Assembly (NCBI RefSeq): GCF_016587375.1
Contig: NZ_BNJG01000002.1
Span: 806,001 to 870,000, forward strand
Source of the DNA: Ktedonobacter robiniae
Lineage (GTDB): Bacteria > Chloroflexota > Ktedonobacteria > Ktedonobacterales > Ktedonobacteraceae
Length of the DNA stretch: 64,000 nucleotides
Direction: 5' to 3'
Of the stretch, positions 15,799 through 23,925 are shown piece by piece; the first letter of the stretch is position 1, and every line of letters starts with the position of its first letter. Made by a program: the position numbers and the translations under genes. The notes beneath the pieces were generated by a model. That model saw only the letters and a list, made by a program, of their open reading frames with translations. It searched no databases and was not told the DNA's origin.

Positions 15799-15880
15799 GC
15801 CACCTGGCGCTGCGTTTCAAGTGTCTCACTGGACTCATCCCCAGTTCCTATCGTTAACCGCGCAAGATTATGTTGCGCTG
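15799..15880 (+). repeat. Direct repeat copy 2 (araC 3' end)
   Basis: About 91% identical by eye to 13212-13293. Upstream of 15799 the similarity stops abruptly, so only the 3' tail of an araC gene is present. Together the two copies bracket about 2.5 kb that carries the microprotein and the coupling ATPase. Confidence 0.9.
15801..15857 (+). pseudogene. AraC-family regulator, 3' remnant only
   Basis: Eighteen codons plus stop remain, reading HLALRFKCLTGLIPSSYR, against HLALHFKRLTGIIPSSYR at the end of the intact AraC protein. The rest of the gene is absent. The remnant lies about 195 bases before the MFS exporter start, where a pathway regulator would be expected, and has no start codon of its own. 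Confidence 0.75.
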
Positions 15881-16052
15881 ACGCAAGAATATGGGTGCAT
15901 CCCTCTTCGCTTCATACTAGAGTAAGGAGAGAACAAATCCTTCACGGGAACGACCAGGAGGTTGCAGCCAAGAGTGCTGTCTGCTTCTTAGGTATGTGAC
16001 CACATTGTGGCACTCGTATTTTGCAGAATCTGTACAGGAGACGCAGGAAGAT

Positions 16053-17432
16053 ATGTCAAGAGAACTCCATATTCCATCTATCCCTTCAGAGAAAGAGTCG
16101 CTTCATGCCCTTGGGTTAACTGCCATCTGCTTCGGGTTCTTCATGGTTATTCTCGATACATCCGTTGTCAATGTGGCTCTTCCGGCCATGCAGCACGATC
16201 TGCATGGCTCGCTTGAGGGATTGCAATGGGTGGTCAACGGCTATACCCTGATCTTTGCGAGCTTGCTGCTCAGCGCGGGCACGCTCGGGGATCGACTCGG
16301 GCATAAGCGCACATTTCTTACGGGATACGTGCTGTTTACAGGGGCATCGCTCCTCTGTAGCCTTGCTCCCTCGCTCAATATCTTGATAGCGGCACGGGTG
16401 CTTCAAGGAGTGGGACCCGCACTCCTGGTTCCAAGTTCACTCTCTTTGATCACTCACGGCTTTCAGAGCCCTGAGAAACGGGCAAGGGCAGTCGGTTTCT
16501 GGGCAGGTAGTTCGGGCATCGGCTTGGCAGGAGGTCCTATCGTCGGTGGATTGCTTGTTGAAACGCTGGGGTGGCGCAGCATCTTTCTACTGAATGTGCC
16601 TTTTGGTCTACTCGCTCTCGCTCTCACCATGCGTTTTGTTAGCGAGACGCCACGTACAACAACGCAGAAACGTGACCTGTGGGGACAGGCATGCGTGATC
16701 ATTGCCCTTGCCACGCTGACCTACGCACTTATCGAGGGGCGCAGCCAGGGATGGATCTCGCCCCAGATCGTTGGCATGTTTCTGCTGTGCATAGGAGCAT
16801 CCGGTGGCTTCTTGCTCATCGAAACCAGGCACAGTACGCCTATGCTTCCCCTACAATTCTTCTCATCGGCAGCCTTTAGCATGCCAATACTGGTAGGGTG
16901 CATCCTCAACTTTGGCCTGTATGGTATCCTATTTGTCCTTTCCCTGTTCTTTCAGGACATCTATCATTACCCAGCGGCTCTGGCAGGTGTTGCGCTACTG
17001 CCAAGCACTGTTGCGACAGGAAGCACAGCTCTGATCTCAGGGAGGATCACTGCACGTTTGGGCACGCGCCGACCAATGATCGCAGGGCTGGCAGCAAGCT
17101 GTCTTGGCACACTCTTGCTCCTGTTGGGCGAAACTGGCGCTTCCATCCTTTTGCTGACAGCCGGAGAAATCCTCATTGGCCTTGGCTGTGGTATGACGGT
17201 CCCTGCCATGACGACGGCTATCCTTAATACTGTTCCCAAGAGCCAGGTGGGTGTCGCTTCAGCACTGCTGAATGCGAGCCGTCAACTGGGTGGTGTGCTT
17301 GGCGTTGCGATTTTAGGCTCGATACTCGGTTCGTTAAGTGAGAGGAGCGCATTTCTTGCTGGCATGCATATCGCGCTGCTGCTGGTCGCGCTACTGTTCC
17401 TGCTGGGCAGCGTGCTGGTCGCAATCACTTAG
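16053..17432 (+). CDS. MFS drug exporter (DHA2/EmrB-QacA type)
   Basis: A 459-residue membrane protein with about 14 hydrophobic segments. DHA2 hallmarks are present: motif D1 LDTSVVNVALPAM near residue 35, motif A GDRLGHKRTF near 82, and motif C GSSGIGLAGGPIVGGLL near 150. It should export drugs or toxic metabolites by proton antiport across the cytoplasmic membrane. ATG 16053 (after GGAG/GGAAG) is chosen over a GTG at 15996. The gene is preceded by a relic of an araC regulator gene and, further up, by a promoter with an attenuator-like hairpin. Confidence 0.92.
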   Translation: MSRELHIPSIPSEKESLHALGLTAICFGFFMVILDTSVVNVALPAMQHDLHGSLEGLQWVVNGYTLIFASLLLSAGTLGDRLGHKRTFLTGYVLFTGASLLCSLAPSLNILIAARVLQGVGPALLVPSSLSLITHGFQSPEKRARAVGFWAGSSGIGLAGGPIVGGLLVETLGWRSIFLLNVPFGLLALALTMRFVSETPRTTTQKRDLWGQACVIIALATLTYALIEGRSQGWISPQIVGMFLLCIGASGGFLLIETRHSTPMLPLQFFSSAAFSMPILVGCILNFGLYGILFVLSLFFQDIYHYPAALAGVALLPSTVATGSTALISGRITARLGTRRPMIAGLAASCLGTLLLLLGETGASILLLTAGEILIGLGCGMTVPAMTTAILNTVPKSQVGVASALLNASRQLGGVLGVAILGSILGSLSERSAFLAGMHIALLLVALLFLLGSVLVAIT

Positions 17433-17568
17433 CACACGGCGGACAAGCGAAAAAGACTTATTCTTTCCACTTTTTGGTTCCCCATGCAGAATAGTAGAGT
17501 GTCTGCACTTGTAAAATGCAAGTAAATCAAAAGAAAAAGTAATTTCAGGTGTTGGAAAGGTGGGGAGT

Positions 17569-17592
17569 GCAGAGGGACGTCAGCCCCTCTGC
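17569..17592 (+). terminator. Hairpin after MFS gene
   Basis: GCAGAGGG (17569-17576) pairs with CCCTCTGC (17585-17592). It is nested in a larger GC-rich area (GGTGGGGAG ahead, GCCCCTCCCGCC and CCGCCGTAGGCGG after) between the exporter stop and the next gene. Nothing else was seen in the 249-base gap. Confidence 0.4.
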
Positions 17593-17681
17593 GTCTAAAG
17601 CCCCTCCCGCCGTAGGCGGCTTGAAACCTTTTCAATGAAGATTGACAGAGTAATAGTGTACAAAAAGAAAGGTTGCATACC

Positions 17682-18263
17682 ATGCGAAACATTATTATGA
17701 CCATGTGGGTGACACTTGATGGTTTTATCGCTGGACCCGATGGGGAAATGAATTGGATGGGTGAGATCAACGATGAGGACAACGGACCATATCAGGACCA
17801 ATTTGTCTCTGCTGCTGATACGCTCTTACTAGGACGCACCACGTACGAGAGCTTTGCCGGTTCCTGGCCACATGTACCCAACTCCCCGGATGCTCCAGAG
17901 GGTCTAAAGGCATACGCTCGCAAATTGAACGAGATGCGCAAGATTGTCTTCTCCAAGACGCTAAGAAACGCCGAGTGGAACAACTCCACTGTACGCCGGG
18001 AAATTATCCCTGACGAGATTACGCAACTGAAGCAGGAGCCAGGGAGGAACATCATTATCTATGGGAGCGCCAGCCTGGTTCAGGCCCTCGCCAGTCACAA
18101 CCTGATCGACCGGTATCAGCTTCTTCTCTACCCTATCGCCCTTGGCAAGGGAAAACCCCTCTTCAAGGACTACACAAAGCTGAAACTTGTCAACACCATA
18201 ACTCGCTCATCCGGCATCGTCGAACTCCACTACCAACCCAATGAGCAGGCAAACGCTCGATAA
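17682..18263 (+). CDS. Dihydrofolate reductase family protein (RibD C-terminal-like)
   Basis: A 193-residue cytoplasmic protein of the RibD_C/YyaP group. It begins MRNIIMTMWVTLDGFIAGPD, then LLLGRTTYESFAGSWP near residue 50, KIVFSKTL near 88 and the NADPH-binding IIYGSASLVQAL near 125, the standard order for this fold. Members resemble DHFR and riboflavin reductases; the substrate of stand-alone copies is unknown. ATG 17682 follows AAAGG at normal spacing; an in-frame TTG at 17673 is less likely. A decayed paralogue lies at 44313. Confidence 0.9.
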   Translation: MRNIIMTMWVTLDGFIAGPDGEMNWMGEINDEDNGPYQDQFVSAADTLLLGRTTYESFAGSWPHVPNSPDAPEGLKAYARKLNEMRKIVFSKTLRNAEWNNSTVRREIIPDEITQLKQEPGRNIIIYGSASLVQALASHNLIDRYQLLLYPIALGKGKPLFKDYTKLKLVNTITRSSGIVELHYQPNEQANAR

Positions 18264-18314
18264 CGAACATACCATATGGTTGAAAACCAGCCAGCAAAAC
18301 CCTTCCATATCGAC

Positions 18315-18363
18315 CGGGTATGCTCAGGCAGACAATCTGAGGTCGTCGGTTTGAGCATACCCG
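18315..18363. terminator. Palindrome between convergent genes
   Basis: CGGGTATGCTCA (18315-18326) and TGAGCATACCCG (18352-18363) are perfect reverse complements separated by 25 bases, in the short gap between the DHFR-family gene and the convergent YciI-type gene. The position suggests a bidirectional terminator. Confidence 0.6.
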
Positions 18364-18388
18364 TTCCTGTAACAAGGATAGAGAGACA

Positions 18389-18709
18389 TTACTTTTTCTT
18401 AGAGGCAAGTACAGATGAAAAATCAGTATTTGCTCTGGTGGGATGGAACTCAATTACCTCATACCTGGTAACGTTTGCTTTAAGCAGTGGGTCTTGCGCA
18501 ATGATAGCCTGGATAGCTTCCTGGCTACTCGCTTTCGCGAGGATGATTCCTCCTGTCCATGGATCCTTGCGGCCAGAAAGCAGAAAATCACCTCGATCAA
18601 ATGCAGACTGGAGATAATGTGAATGCTCATCAATTAAGAGCTCGACCTCAGCCAATGGGCGAGTATATATCAGGTTCAGGATATAATAATGCGTTGTGCT
18701 TTGAGTCAT
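18389..18709 (-). CDS. YciI-like family protein
   Basis: A 106-residue protein of the YciI/DGPF ferredoxin-like fold. It has the alternating pattern HYYILNLIYTRP, then DEHSHYLQSAFDRGDFLLSG with the conserved His, and AIIAQDPLLKANVTRYEVIEF. YciI proteins are small dimers; enzymatic roles are known for a few only. ATG 18709 follows GAGGAAGGA, so the longer frame from 18775 is rejected. It is the last gene of the SDR-RidA-YciI operon on the minus strand. Confidence 0.88.
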   Translation of the reverse strand: MTQSTTHYYILNLIYTRPLAEVELLIDEHSHYLQSAFDRGDFLLSGRKDPWTGGIILAKASSQEAIQAIIAQDPLLKANVTRYEVIEFHPTRANTDFSSVLASKKK

Positions 18710-18755
18710 TTGTCCTTCCTCCTCTATCAAAGTATTCACCACACGAAGGTGTACA

Positions 18756-19250
18756 TTACTGCACAACAACTTCAAAGACTACATCCAGGACCACTGGGGT
18801 TCGAACAGGCAAGCTGTAAACCCCAGAGACCAGCCGGGTATGCCCCTGTTCCTTCCCAAAGATCTGTGCAAACAGATCTGAGGCACCGTCTGCAACTGCT
18901 GCATGCTGCGTAAATGCCTCGGTCGTCGCCAGAGCAATTCCGACTCGTACCACTTTCTGAATACGATCCATATCGCCCAGGAAATGACTCGCCGCTGCTA
19001 GAGCATTCAATGCTGCATACCTGGCCGCTTCTTGCCCCTGTTCCACCGTCAGATCGACACCCAAACGGCCTGTGAACAGGAGCTTCCCATCAACAAAGGG
19101 TAGGATACCGCTGGTAAAGAGCAGGGTCCCAACCAACGATGTTTCCACATAATTCCCAAGTGGTGTGGGAGGCGTTGGAAGCTGGATGCCAAGCGCATCC
19201 AGCCTCTCACTATGCTTTCGCGGACTGTTTCGATCACCATTTGCCGGCAT
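18756..19250 (-). CDS. RidA/YjgF family protein
   Basis: A 164-residue protein of the RidA (Rid/YER057c/UK114) superfamily. It shows the motifs LFTSGILPFVDGKLLFTGRLG, EQGQEAARYAALNALAAA and a C-terminal RLVSGVYSLPVRTPVVLDVVFEV. Canonical RidA hydrolyses reactive enamines and imines formed from amino acids; this member belongs to a longer subgroup whose substrate is uncertain. Start ATG 19250 follows GGAGG and overlaps the SDR gene by 17 bases, showing translational coupling. Confidence 0.88.
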   Translation of the reverse strand: MPANGDRNSPRKHSERLDALGIQLPTPPTPLGNYVETSLVGTLLFTSGILPFVDGKLLFTGRLGVDLTVEQGQEAARYAALNALAAASHFLGDMDRIQKVVRVGIALATTEAFTQHAAVADGASDLFAQIFGKEQGHTRLVSGVYSLPVRTPVVLDVVFEVVVQ

Positions 19251-19956
19251 GTGCTCCTCCATCCACATGAATGATCTCACCGGTGACAAAGGTTGCGGCG
19301 TTTAAGTACATGATCGCATCAACAATCTCAGATGCCTGACCCATACGTGCGATTGGATGCATGCGGCTGAGGAAACCATGATCATCGTTTTTGTGTAGAG
19401 GAGTTGCAATGTTGCCTGGCGCAACAGCATTGACGCGAATACCTTCACTTGCATACTCAATGGCCAGTGCTTTGGTCGCCGCGTTTAATCCACCTTTTAT
19501 TAAAAGAGCAATGGATGCCGAAACACCTGCGACGGGCTGATCTGCTAGCGTGGTGGTAATGTTTACAATATGCCCAGCATGCTGTTTTCGCATCTGCTCC
19601 ACGGCATACTGCGTCACAAAGAAGAAGCCTAGCAGGTTTGTCTTGACCAGGCGATCAACATCCTCAATGGTATAGTCAGTAAAGGGCTTCGCGATAAAGA
19701 TCCCGGCGTTATTCACGAGCAGATCAACCCCGCCAAACCGTTGAACGGCTGTGTCTACGACTTTTTTTGCGGTTTCCTGATCGGCAATATCCCCGTCAAC
19801 GAGAGCAAGGCGATCAGAAGCGGTCAGCGTTCCCGCACGGGTAATAGTGCGCGAGTTGGCGACGACCTGATATCCCTGAGCAAGTAAGGTCTTCGTCAGT
19901 TCAAGCCCAATCCCCGATGAAGCTCCAGTCACAAGAGCGGTTTTTTTCTCAGACAC
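19234..19956 (-). CDS. SDR-family oxidoreductase lacking the catalytic tyrosine
   Basis: A 240-residue Rossmann protein: TGASSGIGLEL near residue 10 binds NAD(P), NNAG near 86, and the C-terminal EIIHVDGGAHAGKW is classical. At the active site, where SDRs have Tyr-x-x-x-Lys, this protein reads SASIALLIKGGLNAATKAL: the Lys is kept but the position four before it is Ala, not Tyr. It may therefore be catalytically altered or bind nucleotide without classical reduction. It is the first gene of the operon with RidA and YciI; together they might handle a reactive metabolite (inference). Confidence 0.9.
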   Translation of the reverse strand: MSEKKTALVTGASSGIGLELTKTLLAQGYQVVANSRTITRAGTLTASDRLALVDGDIADQETAKKVVDTAVQRFGGVDLLVNNAGIFIAKPFTDYTIEDVDRLVKTNLLGFFFVTQYAVEQMRKQHAGHIVNITTTLADQPVAGVSASIALLIKGGLNAATKALAIEYASEGIRVNAVAPGNIATPLHKNDDHGFLSRMHPIARMGQASEIVDAIMYLNAATFVTGEIIHVDGGAHAGKW

Positions 19957-20450
19957 TGTAGTTTCCTTCTTTCAAGCTATATCGTAATGGTTGTCCATGG
20001 AAAGCAGTATGTCTTACTCACACCTGTTTCCATAGATCCCTGGAGAGAGAGATCATGTACAGAGAAAGGAGCTAACCGGGTCTTTCAAATGGCTCCTCTA
20101 CACCTTTCTCTTACTCTAAGAGTACCTCAGAGAGAATGTGCAATCGCCTATGTTCTTGCGCAGTTTGAATAGAATCTTGCGCCGAACACGCAAGAATATT
20201 TATTGCGATACTCGCCTCCCCATGCTCAATCACGATGTCGGCTCCCACTTACAGCTCCTGGGATAGTCTCGTCTTTTGAAGATAGGAGAAGAAACGATAA
20301 AAGATCTACTTAAACCTTTTGTTTTTTGAATTAAAGTATATTTTTGAAAAGGGTATATATAGTTTCGATGACATCATTTAACTCAAATTTATCATGAACT
20401 TTATATATACTTAATATTAAATTAACGCAAGAGGTTTATTCTAAGTAAGC
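19957..20450. promoter_or_regulatory. Divergent intergenic region, AT-rich
   Basis: About 490 bases between the SDR operon and the second ABC cassette. The right half (about 20300-20440) is strongly AT-rich (for example GGGTATATATAG and TTAATATTAAATTAACG) and is the likely promoter area for the permease genes, though no clean -35/-10 pair could be assigned. No gene or RNA was recognised. Confidence 0.4.
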
Positions 20451-21515
20451 TTGCTAATCAAGGAAGTGGCTATTATCCCTAATAGAAGGAGTATCTGTGG
20501 TAAGTTGAAACAATCCTCTATACAACACCTGGATGTAGATGTCCCGTTACAAGCAGAGAAGCTATCTGCGAAATCTGAGCAACCAGAGGGAAAAAGAATA
20601 AATGTTCAGGTATATAGAAATCTAGGCAGGCGGGTACGCGAATTTAGCCTGGGATTGCTCTTCCTGGCTCCTGTACTTGTGGTATTCGCCGTTTTTACAT
20701 ATTTCCCCTTCTTCCGTGCCATCTGGCTCAGTCTCAACATCACCAATGAGCTGGGTGATCCTGTAAAGTTCGTCGGCTTGCGCTACTATCAACAAATCCT
20801 GAATTTTAGTGACCCGGAAAATGATTACCTGAACAGCCTGTTGATAAGCTTTGAGTACGCATTGCTTGTAGTCTCACTACAAATCGTCTGTGGGCTGGGT
20901 CTTGCCTCGTTAGCGATGGCGAAGGTGCGCGGTATTGGCGTCTTCCGTTTGATATTTACCGTTAGTATTGCTATATCGCTAGCAAGCTCAAGTGTCATCT
21001 GGGCGCTGATCTTTGATCCAACGACGAACATTACTACCTGGTTGGTCAACTTATTGAACTTGCCACAGCCGGGATTACTTAATAATGCCTCAACTGCGCT
21101 CATCTCCATAGCCGTGATGTCGGTTTGGTCGGGTCTGGGCTTCAATTTTGTTATCACGCTCGCTGGTATGCAGGCTATACCCGAGGACCTCTACGAGAGC
21201 GCCTCTCTGGACGGCGCTGGTCGCTGGAAGCGTTTCCTCCACATCACACTGCCAATGTTAACGCCTATCCTGCTCTTTCTGTTGATTATTAACACCCTTT
21301 CGTGCTTTCAAGCATTTACACAGTTCAATGTATTGGTGAATGGACCAGGACCGGAAAGCTCGACCAATGTCTTTGTTTATGCGATCTATCAATCGTTCTG
21401 GGCTGATCATCGCTATGGCTTCGCGTCGGCAATGTCAATTATTCTGTTCATCATTTTGCTCATTCTTAGTGCGATGCAATTTCTCTTCCTGGGCAGGAGG
21501 GTACATTACCGATGA
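20451..21515 (+). CDS. Carbohydrate ABC transporter permease (MalF type)
   Basis: A protein of up to 354 residues with six transmembrane segments beginning FSLGLLFLAPVLVVFAVF. The EAA motif EDLYESASLDGAGRWK lies near residue 245. The true start is unsure: the TTG at 20451 has a weak ribosome site, and a good AAGGAG at 20486 has no in-frame start at ideal distance (a TTG at 20505 is 13 bases away). The 70-residue hydrophilic N-terminus may thus be shorter. It opens a permease-permease-binding-protein cassette. Confidence 0.88.
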   Translation: MLIKEVAIIPNRRSICGKLKQSSIQHLDVDVPLQAEKLSAKSEQPEGKRINVQVYRNLGRRVREFSLGLLFLAPVLVVFAVFTYFPFFRAIWLSLNITNELGDPVKFVGLRYYQQILNFSDPENDYLNSLLISFEYALLVVSLQIVCGLGLASLAMAKVRGIGVFRLIFTVSIAISLASSSVIWALIFDPTTNITTWLVNLLNLPQPGLLNNASTALISIAVMSVWSGLGFNFVITLAGMQAIPEDLYESASLDGAGRWKRFLHITLPMLTPILLFLLIINTLSCFQAFTQFNVLVNGPGPESSTNVFVYAIYQSFWADHRYGFASAMSIILFIILLILSAMQFLFLGRRVHYR

Positions 21516-22369
21516 GTGCCATTGTCAATACAATGCCCCAGGGAAAGATCAGTATTGGGAAACGCCTGGGGACAATCGTCACCTATATCTTATTGGTGCT
21601 GGTTTCGCTGATTATTCTCTTCCCCTTGCTTTTCGCGTTCTCTATCGCATTGCAGGGGCAGACTCTAACACCACAACTCCTTCCGGATCTGACCCAACTT
21701 GACTGGGGAGTCTTTGTGCGGGTTCTGGCTCAGCAACCGGATTTGCCGCGCTGGATTCTCAATTCTTTTGTTGTCTCGTTTCTGGTCACCGTTGGCATAT
21801 TGGTGACATCATCGCTGGCCGCTTACGCGTTTGCGTTCCTTAATTTCTGGGGTAAACCGATCTTCTTTGCTATTGTCATGGGAACAATGATGATCCCCTT
21901 TGAAGCGACGCTGGTGCCCAATTTCCTGTTGATCTTACACCTGAACTGGACAGATAGTTATCAGGGACTGGTTCTGCCATTTCTTGCGGGAGGCTTTGGC
22001 ATTTTCCTGCTACGCCAGTACTTCATGACCATTCCGCCCGAACTGCAAGAGGCGGCGAAGTTAGATGGATGCGGACACTTCCGCTTCCTTTGGAGCTTCC
22101 TGCTTCCGCTGGCACGCCCAGCCCTGGCGACGTTGGGTCTCTATACCTTTATTACGACCTGGAACCAGTTTTACTGGCCCCTTCTTGTCACTAACGAGTC
22201 GACGTGGCGTACTACGCAGATTGGTATTGCAATCTTTCACTCTAGTGAAGTCAATTTTCTCAATACCCAGATGGCCGCTACGCTTATCGTTGTGCTTCCA
22301 ACGCTTCTACCTTTGATCTTTGGCCATCGTCAACTCGTGCGCGGGTTAACAGCGGGCATTATTAAATAA
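21512..22369 (+). CDS. Carbohydrate ABC transporter permease (MalG type)
   Basis: A 285-residue membrane protein whose ATG overlaps the preceding stop (ATGA), so the two permeases are translationally coupled. It has the usual six helices and the EAA motif LQEAAKLDGCGHFRF near residue 178. It forms the heterodimeric channel with the upstream gene product and receives substrate from the lipoprotein encoded 53 bases downstream. Confidence 0.92.
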   Translation: MSAIVNTMPQGKISIGKRLGTIVTYILLVLVSLIILFPLLFAFSIALQGQTLTPQLLPDLTQLDWGVFVRVLAQQPDLPRWILNSFVVSFLVTVGILVTSSLAAYAFAFLNFWGKPIFFAIVMGTMMIPFEATLVPNFLLILHLNWTDSYQGLVLPFLAGGFGIFLLRQYFMTIPPELQEAAKLDGCGHFRFLWSFLLPLARPALATLGLYTFITTWNQFYWPLLVTNESTWRTTQIGIAIFHSSEVNFLNTQMAATLIVVLPTLLPLIFGHRQLVRGLTAGIIK

Positions 22370-22422
22370 CAATTGAAGTCCTGTGTAGATACTAATACTT
22401 TTATTGGAGGATCATATTTCCC

Positions 22423-23844
22423 ATGCGTTACGCAAAACAAATCATATTAGTGCTTCTCGCAACCATCCTGTTGGTTGGTTGTGGTGGGGGTAACACAAGC
22501 ACTGCCAATACCGCGTCCACACCTGCCGCGCCTGCGGCAACCCCGGCGGTCAAACTCGATCCACAGAAACCAGGAACGCTCAAAATTTCCTTCTGGTATG
22601 GTCTGAGTGGTGTGAACGGTGACGTTCTGCGCACACTGATCAACAAATACAATGAGAGCCAGAATAAATACTATATTGATGGCATCTTCCAGTCATCCTA
22701 TGATGACACCCTCAGCAAGTTCAATGCCTCGTTGAGCGGAAACCAGCTTCCCAATGTCGTGCAGGTCTATGATATCGGCACCCAGCGCATGGTCGATACC
22801 AAGCAAATTATTCCGGTGCAGGATCTGATCAACCGCGATCATCTGCAGAGCGTCGTTGATGACCTGGAGCCAGCGATCCGCAACTACTACACGATTAACG
22901 GAACACTCTACTCCATGCCTTTCAACTCCTCGACGATGGTGATGTACTATGATAAGAACGCCTTCAAAGCAGCAGGTCTGGACCCCAATCAGAAACTCTG
23001 GAGCTATGATCAGGTGATTGCGGCTGCGAAGAAGCTAACTCAGAAGGACTCTAGCGGCAAGGTCACTCGTGCAGGCATTAGCTTCTATGACTATAGCTGG
23101 TTCTTTGAACAGGCATTGGCCTCGAGCAACCAGTTCCTGGCTACCCCCAACAATGGTCGTTCGGGTCGCGCGACGCAGTACAGCTTCAACAACGATGCCG
23201 GCGTCAAGTGGCTGGAGTTCGAGAAGCAGTTGATTTCTGACGGCTCAGCAAAATACTTTGGTGCGAGCGGCTCAAGCTCTTCCTCGTCAGCCTTCCTCAA
23301 AGGCCAGTCGGCGATGACCTTTGAGTCTGTCGCTTCAATGCGCAACTTCGTCAATACGGCGGCAAAAAACGGTAATAAGCTGGATATCGGCGTCGCTTAT
23401 ATCCCTCGCCCGACCCTCCCTGCCCAGGGCCGCACCGCCATCGGTGGCGCTTCTCTCTGGATCACGAACAAGGGTACGAAAGAACAGCAGGAAGGAGCCT
23501 GGGACTTCACCAAGTTCCTGTCTCAGCCAGACACTCAGGCGTACTGGTCCTCCAACACTGGCTACATCCCGACCCGTCTCTCCGCCTATAATCAGCAGAC
23601 GATGAAGGATACCCTGGCAAAGTACCCCCAGTTCCAGGTAGGCCTTGACCAGATTCGCTCCAGCCAGACTAACTACTACAATGCTGGCGCGGCTACCGGG
23701 AACATGCTTACGATGCGTAACAATGTTCAGACCGCAATGGATGCCTATCTCACTGGTCAAACCAGTAGTGCTAAATCTGCATTGGATAGTGCCGTTCAGA
23801 AGTCGAATGACTCACTACAAGAGTACAACGACGCCAACCAATAA
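22423..23844 (+). CDS. Sugar ABC transporter substrate-binding lipoprotein (UgpB-like)
   Basis: A 473-residue lipoprotein. The signal peptide MRYAKQIILVLLATILLVGC ends in a lipobox with Cys20, followed by an Ala/Thr/Pro linker of about 25 residues that tethers it to the membrane. The mature part is a family 1 solute-binding protein; SMPFNSSTMVMYYDKNAFKA near residue 165 resembles the UgpB region that in glycerol-3-phosphate systems contacts ligand, so glycerol-phosphate derivatives are possible ligands beside sugars. RBS is GGAGG. It is the last gene of the cassette, ahead of a strong terminator. Confidence 0.92.
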   Translation: MRYAKQIILVLLATILLVGCGGGNTSTANTASTPAAPAATPAVKLDPQKPGTLKISFWYGLSGVNGDVLRTLINKYNESQNKYYIDGIFQSSYDDTLSKFNASLSGNQLPNVVQVYDIGTQRMVDTKQIIPVQDLINRDHLQSVVDDLEPAIRNYYTINGTLYSMPFNSSTMVMYYDKNAFKAAGLDPNQKLWSYDQVIAAAKKLTQKDSSGKVTRAGISFYDYSWFFEQALASSNQFLATPNNGRSGRATQYSFNNDAGVKWLEFEKQLISDGSAKYFGASGSSSSSSAFLKGQSAMTFESVASMRNFVNTAAKNGNKLDIGVAYIPRPTLPAQGRTAIGGASLWITNKGTKEQQEGAWDFTKFLSQPDTQAYWSSNTGYIPTRLSAYNQQTMKDTLAKYPQFQVGLDQIRSSQTNYYNAGAATGNMLTMRNNVQTAMDAYLTGQTSSAKSALDSAVQKSNDSLQEYNDANQ

Positions 23845-23867
23845 ATAAAAGCCAGAAAAGCGCATAA

Positions 23868-23898
23868 CCAATGGGGTCCATTTTCTGGACCCCATTGG
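23868..23898. terminator. Perfect 13-bp hairpin between convergent operons
   Basis: CCAATGGGGTCCA, loop TTTTC, TGGACCCCATTGG. It separates the binding-protein gene on the plus strand from the secreted CBM3-type gene on the minus strand and probably ends both transcripts. U-runs are weak (CATTTGG after the stem). Confidence 0.7.
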
Positions 23899-23925
23899 CA
23901 TTTGGCGGATTCAGTGGATACTTTT

